Source: Bacteroidota bacterium
Lineage (GTDB): Bacteria > Bacteroidota > Bacteroidia > Flavobacteriales > Schleiferiaceae
Assembly: GCA_005786915.1 (NCBI GenBank)
Contig: SYCM01000008.1
Coordinates: forward strand, 1 to 14,608
Length of the DNA: 14,608 nucleotides
Reading direction: 5' to 3'
Part shown: positions 7,524-14,363 of the stretch, in pieces
How the letters are laid out: each line of letters starts with the position of its first letter
Position numbering within the stretch: the stretch's first letter is position 1
Made by a program: the position numbers and the translations under genes
The notes under the pieces: generated by a model
What the model saw: the letters and a program-made list of their open reading frames with translations, nothing else
The model's database searches: none
What the model was told of the DNA's origin: nothing

Positions 7524-7527
7524 CAGC

Positions 7528-8268
7528 ATGCCCGCCGAGGACCAGTTGATAAAGTATCTTAAATTCAAGGAGTTAGACTCGACGCAGTCGTGGGCCCACG
7601 CGAATTCAGATTCCTGGAATCCCCAAGGATGGACTGCCATAACGGCAGGCACGCAGCGCAAGGGCCGGGGAAGCGGGTCCGCCACGTGGCATGACGTCGC
7701 TGGGGCGAGCTTGCTGCTGACCTTGGTAAGTCCGCCCTTGTCGTGGTCGGCCTCATGGGTCTTTGTGCGCCACGCACAGGCCTCGTTGGCCACGGCGGAA
7801 TGGCTGTGCGCCCAGGGTTTTGCCGTACGCCTTAAGTGGCCCAACGATTTGTACCTGCACGGGCTCAAGTTGGGCGGATTTTTAACCGAAGCCTATTGGA
7901 ACCAAGGACAGTGCACGCGGTGGTTTCTGGGCTTGGGCCTGAACGTCACTCAGGCGCCCGAGGGGTCTGCGCACCTTGAAGGTATGTCTCTGGAGGGTAT
8001 GGCTGAAGCGGTTTCGGCGCACTTGGTCAATGCACTTGGCGGACCTATTCCCGAGGATACCCTCGGCCGCTACGCCCAGCAGCTGCTCGGCTGGCAGCAC
8101 GAGTGCGGATTTACCGACGCCGCCACGGGCGAAGCTTTTAGGGCGACGCCGCGTTTTATTTCGCCCGACGGAAGGTTGGGGATTCAGCTGGCCTCAGGGG
8201 TCCTGCGCTGGGTCGGCCACAAAGAAGTGGTTTGGACCGACTGGGGCGGCCCCGAAGTTCGGCGTTAG
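7528..8268 (+). CDS. birA: Biotin-protein ligase, monofunctional (no DNA-binding domain)
   Basis: The enzyme makes biotinyl-AMP and attaches biotin to the carrier lysine of acetyl-CoA carboxylase and related carboxylases. The 246-residue product has the catalytic-domain motifs in order: FKELDSTQ (13-20), the biotinyl-AMP loop KGRGSGSATWH (45-55), RLKWPNDLYL (101-110), KLGGFLTEA (114-122) with the probable catalytic Lys114, and FLGLGLNV (133-140). A small C-terminal beta-domain follows. There is no N-terminal winged helix, so it cannot act as a biotin-operon repressor. The frame is open back to an ATG at 7429, but that would overlap the rsfS start and add a non-homologous N-terminus. The ATG at 7528 begins the family sequence and has a promoter box four bases upstream. 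The TAG stop overlaps the convergent pyrE stop by four bases. Confidence 0.92.
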   Translation: MPAEDQLIKYLKFKELDSTQSWAHANSDSWNPQGWTAITAGTQRKGRGSGSATWHDVAGASLLLTLVSPPLSWSASWVFVRHAQASLATAEWLCAQGFAVRLKWPNDLYLHGLKLGGFLTEAYWNQGQCTRWFLGLGLNVTQAPEGSAHLEGMSLEGMAEAVSAHLVNALGGPIPEDTLGRYAQQLLGWQHECGFTDAATGEAFRATPRFISPDGRLGIQLASGVLRWVGHKEVVWTDWGGPEVRR

Positions 8269-8921
8269 CGTGCGCAGAATGCCTCCGACCACGCCGCCGG
8301 GTCGTGGCGCCAGCCGGCTAGGGCCTTGAGCTCTTCGGCGTTCAAGGTTCCGCGCGATTCCGCCGCCTTGAGCAGGTGGTCGTAGTCGCTCAAGGTGTGC
8401 AGGCTGCACGACGCGGCAGCGAACGCCTCGCTGGCGAGGGGGAATCCGTAGGTGAAGATCGCCGTCATGCCCAATACTTGGGCTCCGGCCTCGCGCAGCG
8501 CTTCCACGGCCTGGAGCGACGACTTACCGGTGGACACGAGGTCTTCAATGACAACGACGCGGGCGTTTTTGGGCAGTTCGCCCTCGATGAGGTTTTGACG
8601 TCCGTGCTCCTTAGCTGACGAGCGCACGTACACCATGGGCAGGTCGAGCTCCTGGGCCACCAAGGCGGCTAGGGCAATCGCGCCGGTAGCGACGCCGGCG
8701 ACGACGTCTACCGAGGGGTGCTGAGCCTTAATTAGGGACGCCATGTGCTCGCGGAGGAAGGTTCGTACGCGGGGGTGAGAGAGGGTAATTCGGTTGTCGC
8801 AGTAAATTGGCGACTTTAATCCCGACGCCCACGTGAAGGGCTCTTCGGGACGCAGTGAAACTGCTTTAATTTGCAGAAGGAGTCCGGCAAGTGTTTCGGC
8901 CGACTTGGCATCAAAAATCAT
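8265..8921 (-). CDS. pyrE: Orotate phosphoribosyltransferase
   Basis: PyrE converts orotate and PRPP to orotidine 5'-phosphate, the fifth step of UMP synthesis. The 218-residue product has the family N-terminus MIFDAKSAETLAGLLLQIKA, then WASGLKSPIYCDNR (31-44), VAGVATGAIALA (74-85) and the catalytic-loop region RSSAKEHGRQNLIEG (100-114). The PRPP-binding motif is VVVIEDLVSTGKS (122-134). The frame is open further upstream to an ATG at 9035, but that adds an unrelated 38 residues lying inside the NUDIX gene. ATG 8921 matches the family start and has an exact TACTTTTG box four bases before it. The start shares the palindrome CATG with the NUDIX start, and the TAA overlaps the birA stop. No other pyrimidine-synthesis gene is adjacent. 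Confidence 0.96.
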   Translation of the reverse strand: MIFDAKSAETLAGLLLQIKAVSLRPEEPFTWASGLKSPIYCDNRITLSHPRVRTFLREHMASLIKAQHPSVDVVAGVATGAIALAALVAQELDLPMVYVRSSAKEHGRQNLIEGELPKNARVVVIEDLVSTGKSSLQAVEALREAGAQVLGMTAIFTYGFPLASEAFAAASCSLHTLSDYDHLLKAAESRGTLNAEELKALAGWRHDPAAWSEAFCAR

Positions 8922-9351
8922 GGCACAAAAGTACAGCGAGCAGGCGGTCACGGCCGCGGGGGGGTGGGTAGAAAATTCCCACGGAGAAGTTTTGTGGATC
9001 CATCGGCTCGGCCGTTGGGACCTTCCCAAAGGCAAACTCGAAGAGGGTGAGGAAATTGCATCCTGTGCCCTGCGCGAAGTCGAGGAAGAATGCGGGCTTG
9101 GCGGACTTGTATTGGGCCCGAAATTGCTTGAAACCGTGCATGCCTACACGCAAAACGGCCAGAAGTACGTGAAAACTACTCACTGGTACCGCATGTCGGT
9201 TTCAGGGCGGCCCGAGCTGACGCCCCAAATCGAGGAGGGTATCGAAGCGGTTCAATGGCTAACCGAGGAAGCGTGGCATGAGGCCGCCGCCGAAACCTAC
9301 CCGAGCATTCAGGAGGTGATGCGCACGGCCGCGGGCACAAAGAGCGTGTAG
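8920..9351 (+). CDS. NUDIX hydrolase
   Basis: NUDIX enzymes hydrolyse nucleoside diphosphates linked to another group; the substrate cannot be named from sequence. The 143-residue product has a complete Nudix box at residues 38-60: Gly38, Glu44, Arg52-Glu53, Glu56-Glu57 and Gly59 all fit the consensus. AAGGWVEN (12-19) and GRWDLPKGKLEEGE (31-44) are typical of the Bacteroidota proteins related to MutT/Ap4A pyrophosphohydrolases. Many relatives carry about 50-70 extra N-terminal residues that are absent here. Upstream in frame, codons back to an ATG at 8833 are antisense to pyrE and look non-homologous. ATG 8920 shares CATG with pyrE, so the pyrE promoter box lies within codons 3-5 of this gene. 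The last 43 bases overlap the 3' end of coaD. Confidence 0.9.
   Translation: MAQKYSEQAVTAAGGWVENSHGEVLWIHRLGRWDLPKGKLEEGEEIASCALREVEEECGLGGLVLGPKLLETVHAYTQNGQKYVKTTHWYRMSVSGRPELTPQIEEGIEAVQWLTEEAWHEAAAETYPSIQEVMRTAAGTKSV
8926..8933 (-). promoter_or_regulatory. Predicted -7 promoter box for pyrE, inside the NUDIX gene
   Basis: Read on the minus strand this is TACTTTTG, an exact TAnnTTTG match, followed by TGCC and then the pyrE ATG. The four-base spacing predicts transcription starting at or within a base or two of the ATG. The box occupies codons 3-5 of the divergent NUDIX gene, so its bases are under both coding and promoter constraint. No clear -33 TTG was found. Confidence 0.68.
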
Positions 9352-9770
9352 TCACCACGGTAGCGGATGACTTCGCGCACGTGGCTCGAGGCGATGTAGG
9401 AAAAGCGGGCCCGCGTTTGAAAAAACACGGTTTCGATTTGGGGCTCGAGCTCGCGGTTGGTTTGGGCGATCGCCTTTTCAAACTCAAAATCGGCGGGGTT
9501 GCGCAGTCCGCGCACCAGGTATTGGGCCCCGAGGCTCCGGGCGTAGTCGATGGTCAGGCCTTCGTAGCTCGCGACTTCGACGTGCGGGAGGTCGGCAAAG
9601 GCCTGGCGCACCCATTCCATGCGCTGCTCGAGCGAAAACATGTACTTCTTGTCGGCGTTGACTCCGATTCCGACCACCACGCGGTCAAACAGGGTGGCGG
9701 CACGGCGCACGATGTCGTCGTGGCCCAGGGTGAGCGGATCAAAAGATCCGGGGAACAGCGCGGTCTTCAT
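9309..9770 (-). CDS. coaD: Phosphopantetheine adenylyltransferase
   Basis: CoaD adenylates 4'-phosphopantetheine with ATP to give dephospho-CoA, the penultimate step of coenzyme A synthesis. The 153-residue product starts ALFPGSFDPLTLGHDD (4-19), containing the nucleotidyltransferase TLGH motif. It continues with YLVRGLRNPADFEFE (84-98), AQTNREL (102-108) and YIASSHVRE (125-133) near the end. ATG 9770 matches the family start; an in-frame ATG at 9794 would add eight residues (MPKPPSTA). From 9770 the gene overlaps the 3' end of ddl by 32 bases in another frame, so coupled translation is likely. The 3' end overlaps the convergent NUDIX gene by 43 bases. The overlap encodes ordinary CoaD C-terminal sequence, so it is not a readthrough artefact. 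Confidence 0.96.
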   Translation of the reverse strand: MKTALFPGSFDPLTLGHDDIVRRAATLFDRVVVGIGVNADKKYMFSLEQRMEWVRQAFADLPHVEVASYEGLTIDYARSLGAQYLVRGLRNPADFEFEKAIAQTNRELEPQIETVFFQTRARFSYIASSHVREVIRYRGDYTLFVPAAVRITS

Positions 9771-10761
9771 GGCGGTTGAGGGTGGCTTCGGCAAGGTCGG
9801 CGATAAAATGGCGCATCTCGATGCCGGAAGCCTTGAGCTGGCGGGGAACGATGCTTTCGGCGCTCATTCCCGGGATGGTGTTGATTTCGATGAGCACCGG
9901 GTCGCTACCGTCGGCGGGCAGGATGAAGTCGGCGCGAACGAATCCGCGCAGGGTCATGCCCTCCACCAGGGTGCGAGTTGCCCGGCGCACGGCCTCGGCG
10001 GCGGCGTCGGGGATTCGGGCCGGGGTGATTTCTTCAGAGGCGCCTTGGTACTTCGCTTCGAAGTCAAAAAACGCTTTTTTGGGTACGATTTCGGTGATGC
10101 CTAAAATGCGGATTCCGTCGGTCGCGACGAAGGCGCCGCAGCCCAGTTCGGTGCCCGCCACGCCCTGCTCGACGACGAGCTCGGGGTCTTCGTGCCACGC
10201 GAAGTCGCGGGCTTCGGGCCACTCAGCGGCCGAAGTGATGCGGGTGACTCCGTAGCTCGAGCCGCTCCGGCACGGTTTGACGAACAGGGGAAAGGCGTGT
10301 TCCGCCATAAAGCGGTGGACCGCCGACTCGTCGGCTCCGCGCCGAAGCGGAACCGAAGGCATGACGCGCACGCCGAGCCGCTGGGCCACGGCGTTGGTCC
10401 ACAGCTTGTGAAAGGTGAGCGCAGACGCCGCGGGACTGCAGCTGGAGTAGGGGATTCCGGCGAGCTCCCAGGCCATGGCAAGGCTGCCGTCTTCGCCCGG
10501 ATGTCCGTGGATGAGGTTGAGGATGGCGTCGAGGCGGCGTTCGCGGCCGTCGACGTCAATGATGGTCCAGCTGCGGTCGCTGAAGCGCAGGGGCAGGCCC
10601 GAGGCATCGAAGGCCTTCCAGCCCGCGTCGGGATGCAGTTCGAGGCGCACCGGGTCGTAGCGCATGGGGTCGAGGACGTCAAAAACATGGCTTCCGCTCA
10701 GCAGCGAAATGCCGAATTCACTAGAGTAGCCGCCCATGGCTACGGCAACGAGGGGACGCAT
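9739..10761 (-). CDS. ddl: D-alanine--D-alanine ligase
   Basis: Ddl is an ATP-grasp enzyme that makes D-Ala-D-Ala for peptidoglycan precursors in the cytosol. The 340-residue product has the start motif MGGYSSEFGISLLSG (9-23), with Glu15 matching the conserved catalytic Glu. It also has HGHPGEDG (85-92), the ATP-grasp segment FVKPCRSGSSYGV (160-172), EQGVAGTELGCG (198-209), and the omega-loop EAKYQGASEE (235-244) with Tyr238. The metal-binding end is RADFI (276-280) plus EINTIPGMS (292-300). The frame is open to an ATG at 10845 within the divergent PASTA gene, but ATG 10761 fits the family start and has an exact TATCTTTG box four bases before it. It is the first gene of a ddl-coaD pair. No other mur or fts cell-wall gene is adjacent. 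Confidence 0.96.
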   Translation of the reverse strand: MRPLVAVAMGGYSSEFGISLLSGSHVFDVLDPMRYDPVRLELHPDAGWKAFDASGLPLRFSDRSWTIIDVDGRERRLDAILNLIHGHPGEDGSLAMAWELAGIPYSSCSPAASALTFHKLWTNAVAQRLGVRVMPSVPLRRGADESAVHRFMAEHAFPLFVKPCRSGSSYGVTRITSAAEWPEARDFAWHEDPELVVEQGVAGTELGCGAFVATDGIRILGITEIVPKKAFFDFEAKYQGASEEITPARIPDAAAEAVRRATRTLVEGMTLRGFVRADFILPADGSDPVLIEINTIPGMSAESIVPRQLKASGIEMRHFIADLAEATLNRHEDRAVPRIF

Positions 10762-10765
10762 GGGC

Positions 10766-10773
10766 CAAAGATA
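10766..10773 (-). promoter_or_regulatory. Predicted -7 promoter box for ddl-coaD
   Basis: Read on the minus strand this is TATCTTTG, an exact TAnnTTTG match, followed by GCCC and the ddl ATG. A TTG on the same strand at 10799-10797 lies 23 bases upstream, within the 17-23 base spacing expected for a Bacteroidota -33 element. That TTG overlaps the start of the divergent PASTA gene. Confidence 0.7.
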
Positions 10774-10785
10774 GATGCCTCGGAC

Positions 10786-10793
10786 TACCTTTG
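10786..10793 (+). promoter_or_regulatory. Predicted -7 promoter box for the PASTA-T9SS-rluD operon
   Basis: TACCTTTG is an exact TAnnTTTG match, followed by five bases (TGCCA) and the PASTA-gene ATG at 10799. Together with the ddl box it packs two divergent promoters into the 37-base gap between the two start codons. No TTG is visible at the expected -33 distance. Confidence 0.66.
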
Positions 10794-10798
10794 TGCCA

Positions 10799-11548
10799 AT
10801 GGGTGATTTGTGGCTGTTTCTCAAGAGCAAGACCTTCGCGGTCAATGCCGTGCTGGCGCTGGTGTTTTTTATCGTGCTGGGGCTTTCGGCCCAAACGGTG
10901 CTGAAGTGGATTACCGGCTATGGCGAAGTGAAGACGGTGCCCGACCTCACGGGGATGAGCTTTGACGAGGCCGTTCAGGCCCTGGACGAAGTGGGCCTCG
11001 AGGGGATGCTGCTGGATTCCGCGCTGTACCGCCGCGAACTCAGGCCCCAGGAGGTGTACCAACAGTACCCGGTTGCCGGAGCCGTCGTCAAGGAAGGCCG
11101 CCAAGTGATGCTCACCATCAACCGTTCGAAGGCCGAGCTGGTGAGCCTGCCGGCGATTAAGGAGCGCACGCTCGCTCGGGCCGAGATGGACCTGCGGTCG
11201 CGCGGACTTTTGGTCGCCGACATTCAGTACGTGCCCGACCTCACCGACGGGCTGGTGCTCGAAGTAGAATACAACGGCCGCCTGCTCGAGGCCGGAAGCA
11301 AAGTGCGCAAAGGCGCCGGGCTGACCCTGCGGGTGGGCATGCGCAGCGGCGAGCTCACGCAGGCCGTTCCGGACCTTACCGGTTTGAGCTACGGCGAGGC
11401 CAAGGCCCTGCTCCTGATGTCGGGGCTGGGCATTCAGCTGATGGAAGGCGACAGCATCTCGGGCGCCGTGTCTACGCAGAGTCCGGGGCCGTCGAACGGT
11501 GCTCCGGCGCTTCCGGCCCAAGCCAACGTGCGGGTATGGATCAAGTAA
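10799..11548 (+). CDS. Membrane-anchored protein with three PASTA domains
   Basis: PASTA domains are small modules known from penicillin-binding proteins and Ser/Thr kinases, where they face the cell wall and may sense peptidoglycan fragments. The 249-residue product has a short cytoplasmic N-terminus, one membrane helix (about 13-33) and then only PASTA-like repeats. The repeats lie at about 45-110 (VPDLTGMSFDEAVQALDEVGL), 113-180 (SLPAIKERTLARAEMDLRSRGL) and 188-249 (VPDLTGLSYGEAKALLLMSGL). Repeats 1 and 3 are canonical; repeat 2 is divergent. No kinase or transpeptidase domain is present, so a binding or scaffold role in the periplasm is inferred. ATG 10799 is chosen over 10775 because MGDLWLFLKSK leads directly into the helix and an exact promoter box ends five bases upstream. 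It is divergent from ddl, which fits a cell-wall role. Its end overlaps the next gene by 13 bases. Confidence 0.88.
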   Translation: MGDLWLFLKSKTFAVNAVLALVFFIVLGLSAQTVLKWITGYGEVKTVPDLTGMSFDEAVQALDEVGLEGMLLDSALYRRELRPQEVYQQYPVAGAVVKEGRQVMLTINRSKAELVSLPAIKERTLARAEMDLRSRGLLVADIQYVPDLTDGLVLEVEYNGRLLEAGSKVRKGAGLTLRVGMRSGELTQAVPDLTGLSYGEAKALLLMSGLGIQLMEGDSISGAVSTQSPGPSNGAPALPAQANVRVWIK

Positions 11549-13326
11549 GGGCCTGGGCGTTCGGTCTGGGGTTGTCGGCCGTGGCTTTGACGGCCCAGCC
11601 GGTGGAGCACCGCTTGCTGCCTTGGGGCGGACGGCCTTCGGCGCAGGTCGCCGCCAAAACGACATCAGATACGATGAGTTTGCCGCTTCGCGCGGGTTTT
11701 GACCAGCGCATGCCGGCGGGATGGGTTTCGCGCGGAGTCACCCGGTCGCAGAGCCTGGCCCGCAATCCGCTCAGCTTGGGGGTTGCCGTTTGGGACGGAA
11801 TTTCGGCCTCGGGCGCGGCCTACCTCCCCGGAAGCTACGCCACCGACACGCTGGGCGACGCCCTGTTCAGCCCCTGGTTTGCCGCACCCAACGGGGCGGT
11901 ACTGCGCTTTCACCTTCAGCAAGGTGGGTTTGGAGACCCCTGCGAAGCCAGCGACAGCTTGGTGGTGCATGCCTGGAGGAGTTCCGACAGCAGTTGGGTT
12001 CCGATGGGCCGTGTTTCGGGCGGACAACCCTACGACGCGTGGCGGGCCCATTCGTTTGCGCTCCCCGCGGATGCGGTGGCCTCACCCGCCACCCGGGTGC
12101 GGATTGGCCGCTGCGGCGCGCCGTCGGGCGCGTTTGACGCGTTTATTGTCGATTACCTCGAGTTAAGCGCTTCCCTCGGGCTGTCCGACACGCTGCTGTT
12201 TGACCCGTCCTGGATTTCGCCGCCCGCGCGGGTGCTGAATGCCTACCGGGAGGTGCCCTGGTTTCACTACAACCGCATACTGCTCGAGCGGGACTCCGTG
12301 CGCACCCCGTACCGACGCAACGGCGTCGTGCCGGTGGGCGGATGGCAGCTCAACCTCGGCAAACTGAACTGGACCGACGGGAACGGGTCGCTCGTTCAAA
12401 GCCGCTTGACGGTGCCCGTCGTTTCCAACCTAATCCACAACGTGGCCACGCCCTACAACCTGTCCCTGAACCGGCCCCAGTTGGTGCCTACGGGTCCGTT
12501 TGCGTGGAACCTGACGTACTGGTTTGACGGCGAGTCGGTGGGCGACCGGAGCAACGACAGCGCCACGCTTCGATTAGAATTCGGCGACCGCTACGTGGTT
12601 GACGACGGCAGCTGCGAACGAAGCTACGGGGTGGCGCAGGGGGTGCAGCCGCGCTGGGTGCAGCGCTTTCAGTTTCTGACGTCGGACACGTTGCGCGGAA
12701 TGGACCTCGAGTGGATACCCTCAGGTCCCCAGGGGCTGGGCGAACGCTTTCGCATGGGCGTTTGGAAGGTCGACTCGGCGGGCTTTCCGGGCGATCCGAT
12801 CTACGTGAGCGATTCGCTGTACGAAGTGAGCTGGAACTACGCCGGGCAGTATGGGCGCCACTACGTGCTCGACACGCTGGGCCTGAAGATTCCCACCGAA
12901 GTCTTTTTGGGCGTGGTGATGGACGGTCCGAACTCGGAACAGGGAATGCCCCGCGCCGCCCTCGGGCTCGACGTGCACACCGAGGCGATCAAGGCCTTTG
13001 GCGAAGTGGGCGCCTGGTTTCTGAGCCAAATTCCCGGCGCTTTGGCCTTGCGGCCCTTCTTTCGCGGAACGCCCGACGACCTCGGCAGCCCTGAGTCGCT
13101 TCGAGCCGCGGGACTGCGCGTTCAGCCCCAGCCCGCCGGAGACTGGGCCTCAGTAGACGGACCGGGAAAGCAGCTCGAAGTCCTCAATGCGCTGGGCTCC
13201 CCCGTCGCAACGGCCGCCCGCCCCGACGACGCACAGCCTTGGATTTTGGATCTGCGCCAGCTCCCTGCGGGAATGTACTTGCTCCGTAGCGATTCCGGCC
13301 ACGTAACCCGACTGATGAAGCAGTGA
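11536..13326 (+). CDS. Secreted protein with type IX secretion sorting domain
   Basis: The function is unknown. The 596-residue product begins with a signal peptide (about 1-20, ending ALTA before Gln21), so it enters the periplasm by Sec. Residues about 527-596 form a T9SS type A-like sorting domain: VQPQPAGDW, LEVLNALGSPV, ILDLRQLPAGMYLLR and a basic end (TRLMKQ). It should therefore cross the outer membrane through the T9SS, to which the nearby porQ belongs. The middle contains beta-rich sequence including FGDRYVVDDGSCERSYG (about 350-366), a pattern seen in other Bacteroidota secreted proteins (YAYDDGTAE-like). I see no enzyme motif. Cysteines are few. It overlaps the PASTA gene by 13 bases and the rluD start as GTGA (13323-13326). 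Such a cargo gene between PASTA and rluD genes is, from memory, seen in other Flavobacteriales. Confidence 0.85.
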   Translation: MDQVRAWAFGLGLSAVALTAQPVEHRLLPWGGRPSAQVAAKTTSDTMSLPLRAGFDQRMPAGWVSRGVTRSQSLARNPLSLGVAVWDGISASGAAYLPGSYATDTLGDALFSPWFAAPNGAVLRFHLQQGGFGDPCEASDSLVVHAWRSSDSSWVPMGRVSGGQPYDAWRAHSFALPADAVASPATRVRIGRCGAPSGAFDAFIVDYLELSASLGLSDTLLFDPSWISPPARVLNAYREVPWFHYNRILLERDSVRTPYRRNGVVPVGGWQLNLGKLNWTDGNGSLVQSRLTVPVVSNLIHNVATPYNLSLNRPQLVPTGPFAWNLTYWFDGESVGDRSNDSATLRLEFGDRYVVDDGSCERSYGVAQGVQPRWVQRFQFLTSDTLRGMDLEWIPSGPQGLGERFRMGVWKVDSAGFPGDPIYVSDSLYEVSWNYAGQYGRHYVLDTLGLKIPTEVFLGVVMDGPNSEQGMPRAALGLDVHTEAIKAFGEVGAWFLSQIPGALALRPFFRGTPDDLGSPESLRAAGLRVQPQPAGDWASVDGPGKQLEVLNALGSPVATAARPDDAQPWILDLRQLPAGMYLLRSDSGHVTRLMKQ

Positions 13327-14363
13327 TCGAGTTCGACGACGAGCTCGAAGAGGGCGCTGGCACTGAAGAGGAACTCTACGTTCACCACCGGTTTGTGGCC
13401 GACGCGGGCCAAAAGCCGCTGCGCGTCGATAAGTTTCTGTTCAATTTTCTGGAGAAAACTTCGCGCAACCGCATTCAGAAGGCGGCCGAGGCCGGCGCCA
13501 TTCGCGTCGACGGCTTGCCCGTGAAGTCCAACCACCGGGTGAAGGCGGGCGAAGAGGTGACGCTGGTGCTGGCGCAGCCTCCGCGCGAATTTGTACTCGA
13601 AGCCGAACCCATCGACCTCGATGTGGTCTACCTCGACGACGAACTCGCGGTGATCAACAAGCCCGCGGGCATGGTGGTGCACCCGGCATTCGGCCACTTC
13701 ACCGGAACGCTGGTGCACGGCCTGCTCTACCTCTTCCAGAATTTGCCCGGCGCGAGCGGCGAAGTGCGGCCCGGCTTAGTGCACCGCATCGACAAGGACA
13801 CGTCAGGCCTGCTGGTGGTGGCCCGAACCGACTTTGCGCTCGCTTTTTTGGCGAAGCAGTTTGCGGACCACAGCTGCGACCGCGAGTACCACGCCCTGGT
13901 GTGGGGCAACGTGCGCGAGGACCGCGGAACCGTGACCGGCCACATCGGACGCTCGCTGCAGGACCGCAAGGTGCAAGCGATTTTTCCCGACGGCAAGCAC
14001 GGAAAGCACGCCGTCACTCACTACGAGGTGCTGGAGCGCTACCACTTTGCCACGCTCGTAGCCTGCCGGCTCGAAACGGGCCGTACCCACCAAATCAGGG
14101 TGCACATGAAGTACTTGGGGCATCCGCTGGTCGGCGACGCGGTCTACGGAGGCGACAAGGCTCCGCACCGCCCCGAGCTGCCCAAGTTTGCGCAGTTCGC
14201 CCACAAATCGCTCGAAATGCTTCCGCGCCAGGCGCTGCACGCGCGGCTGCTCGGTTTTGAACACCCGTCGCGGCCCGGCGAACGCCTTGTGTTTGAGGCT
14301 CCGCTGCCCGAAGACATGCAGGCGGTGCTGGAGCGGTTTCGGCGGTACGCGGCGTTGAACTAA
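13323..14363 (+). CDS. rluD: RluA/RluD-family 23S rRNA pseudouridine synthase
   Basis: Enzymes of this family isomerise specific uridines in rRNA or tRNA; RluD modifies helix 69 of 23S rRNA. The 346-residue product has an acidic N-terminal extension (1-20), an S4 RNA-binding domain (about 33-85, with RVDKFLFNFL) and the synthase domain. VVYLDDELAVINKPAGMVVHP spans 101-121. The catalytic motif is HRIDKDTSGLL (154-164), with Asp157 as the nucleophile. ETGRTHQIRVH (251-261) and HPLVGDAVYGG (267-277) follow. GTG 13323 is taken as the start: it overlaps the upstream stop as GTGA, and the acidic N-terminus matches Bacteroidota relatives. RluD is the best guess, but RluA or RluC specificity cannot be excluded from sequence alone. 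The operon ends here; the convergent T9SS gene ends 27 bases on. Confidence 0.93.
   Translation: MIEFDDELEEGAGTEEELYVHHRFVADAGQKPLRVDKFLFNFLEKTSRNRIQKAAEAGAIRVDGLPVKSNHRVKAGEEVTLVLAQPPREFVLEAEPIDLDVVYLDDELAVINKPAGMVVHPAFGHFTGTLVHGLLYLFQNLPGASGEVRPGLVHRIDKDTSGLLVVARTDFALAFLAKQFADHSCDREYHALVWGNVREDRGTVTGHIGRSLQDRKVQAIFPDGKHGKHAVTHYEVLERYHFATLVACRLETGRTHQIRVHMKYLGHPLVGDAVYGGDKAPHRPELPKFAQFAHKSLEMLPRQALHARLLGFEHPSRPGERLVFEAPLPEDMQAVLERFRRYAALN

Noticed and set aside
7429..7527. N-terminal extension of birA from an upstream in-frame ATG at 7429.
   Set aside because: It would overlap the rsfS start codon, encodes sequence unlike biotin ligases, and contains the predicted promoter; the family N-terminus begins at 7528.
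8922..9035. 38-residue N-terminal extension of pyrE from an ATG at 9035.
   Set aside because: The extension is antisense to the NUDIX catalytic region and unlike PyrE; ATG 8921 has both the family start and an exact promoter box.
10721..11665. 314-codon minus-strand ORF over the PASTA gene.
   Set aside because: Antisense shadow: the plus-strand frame has clear PASTA repeats and a membrane helix, while this one is Arg/His/Pro-rich with no recognisable motif.
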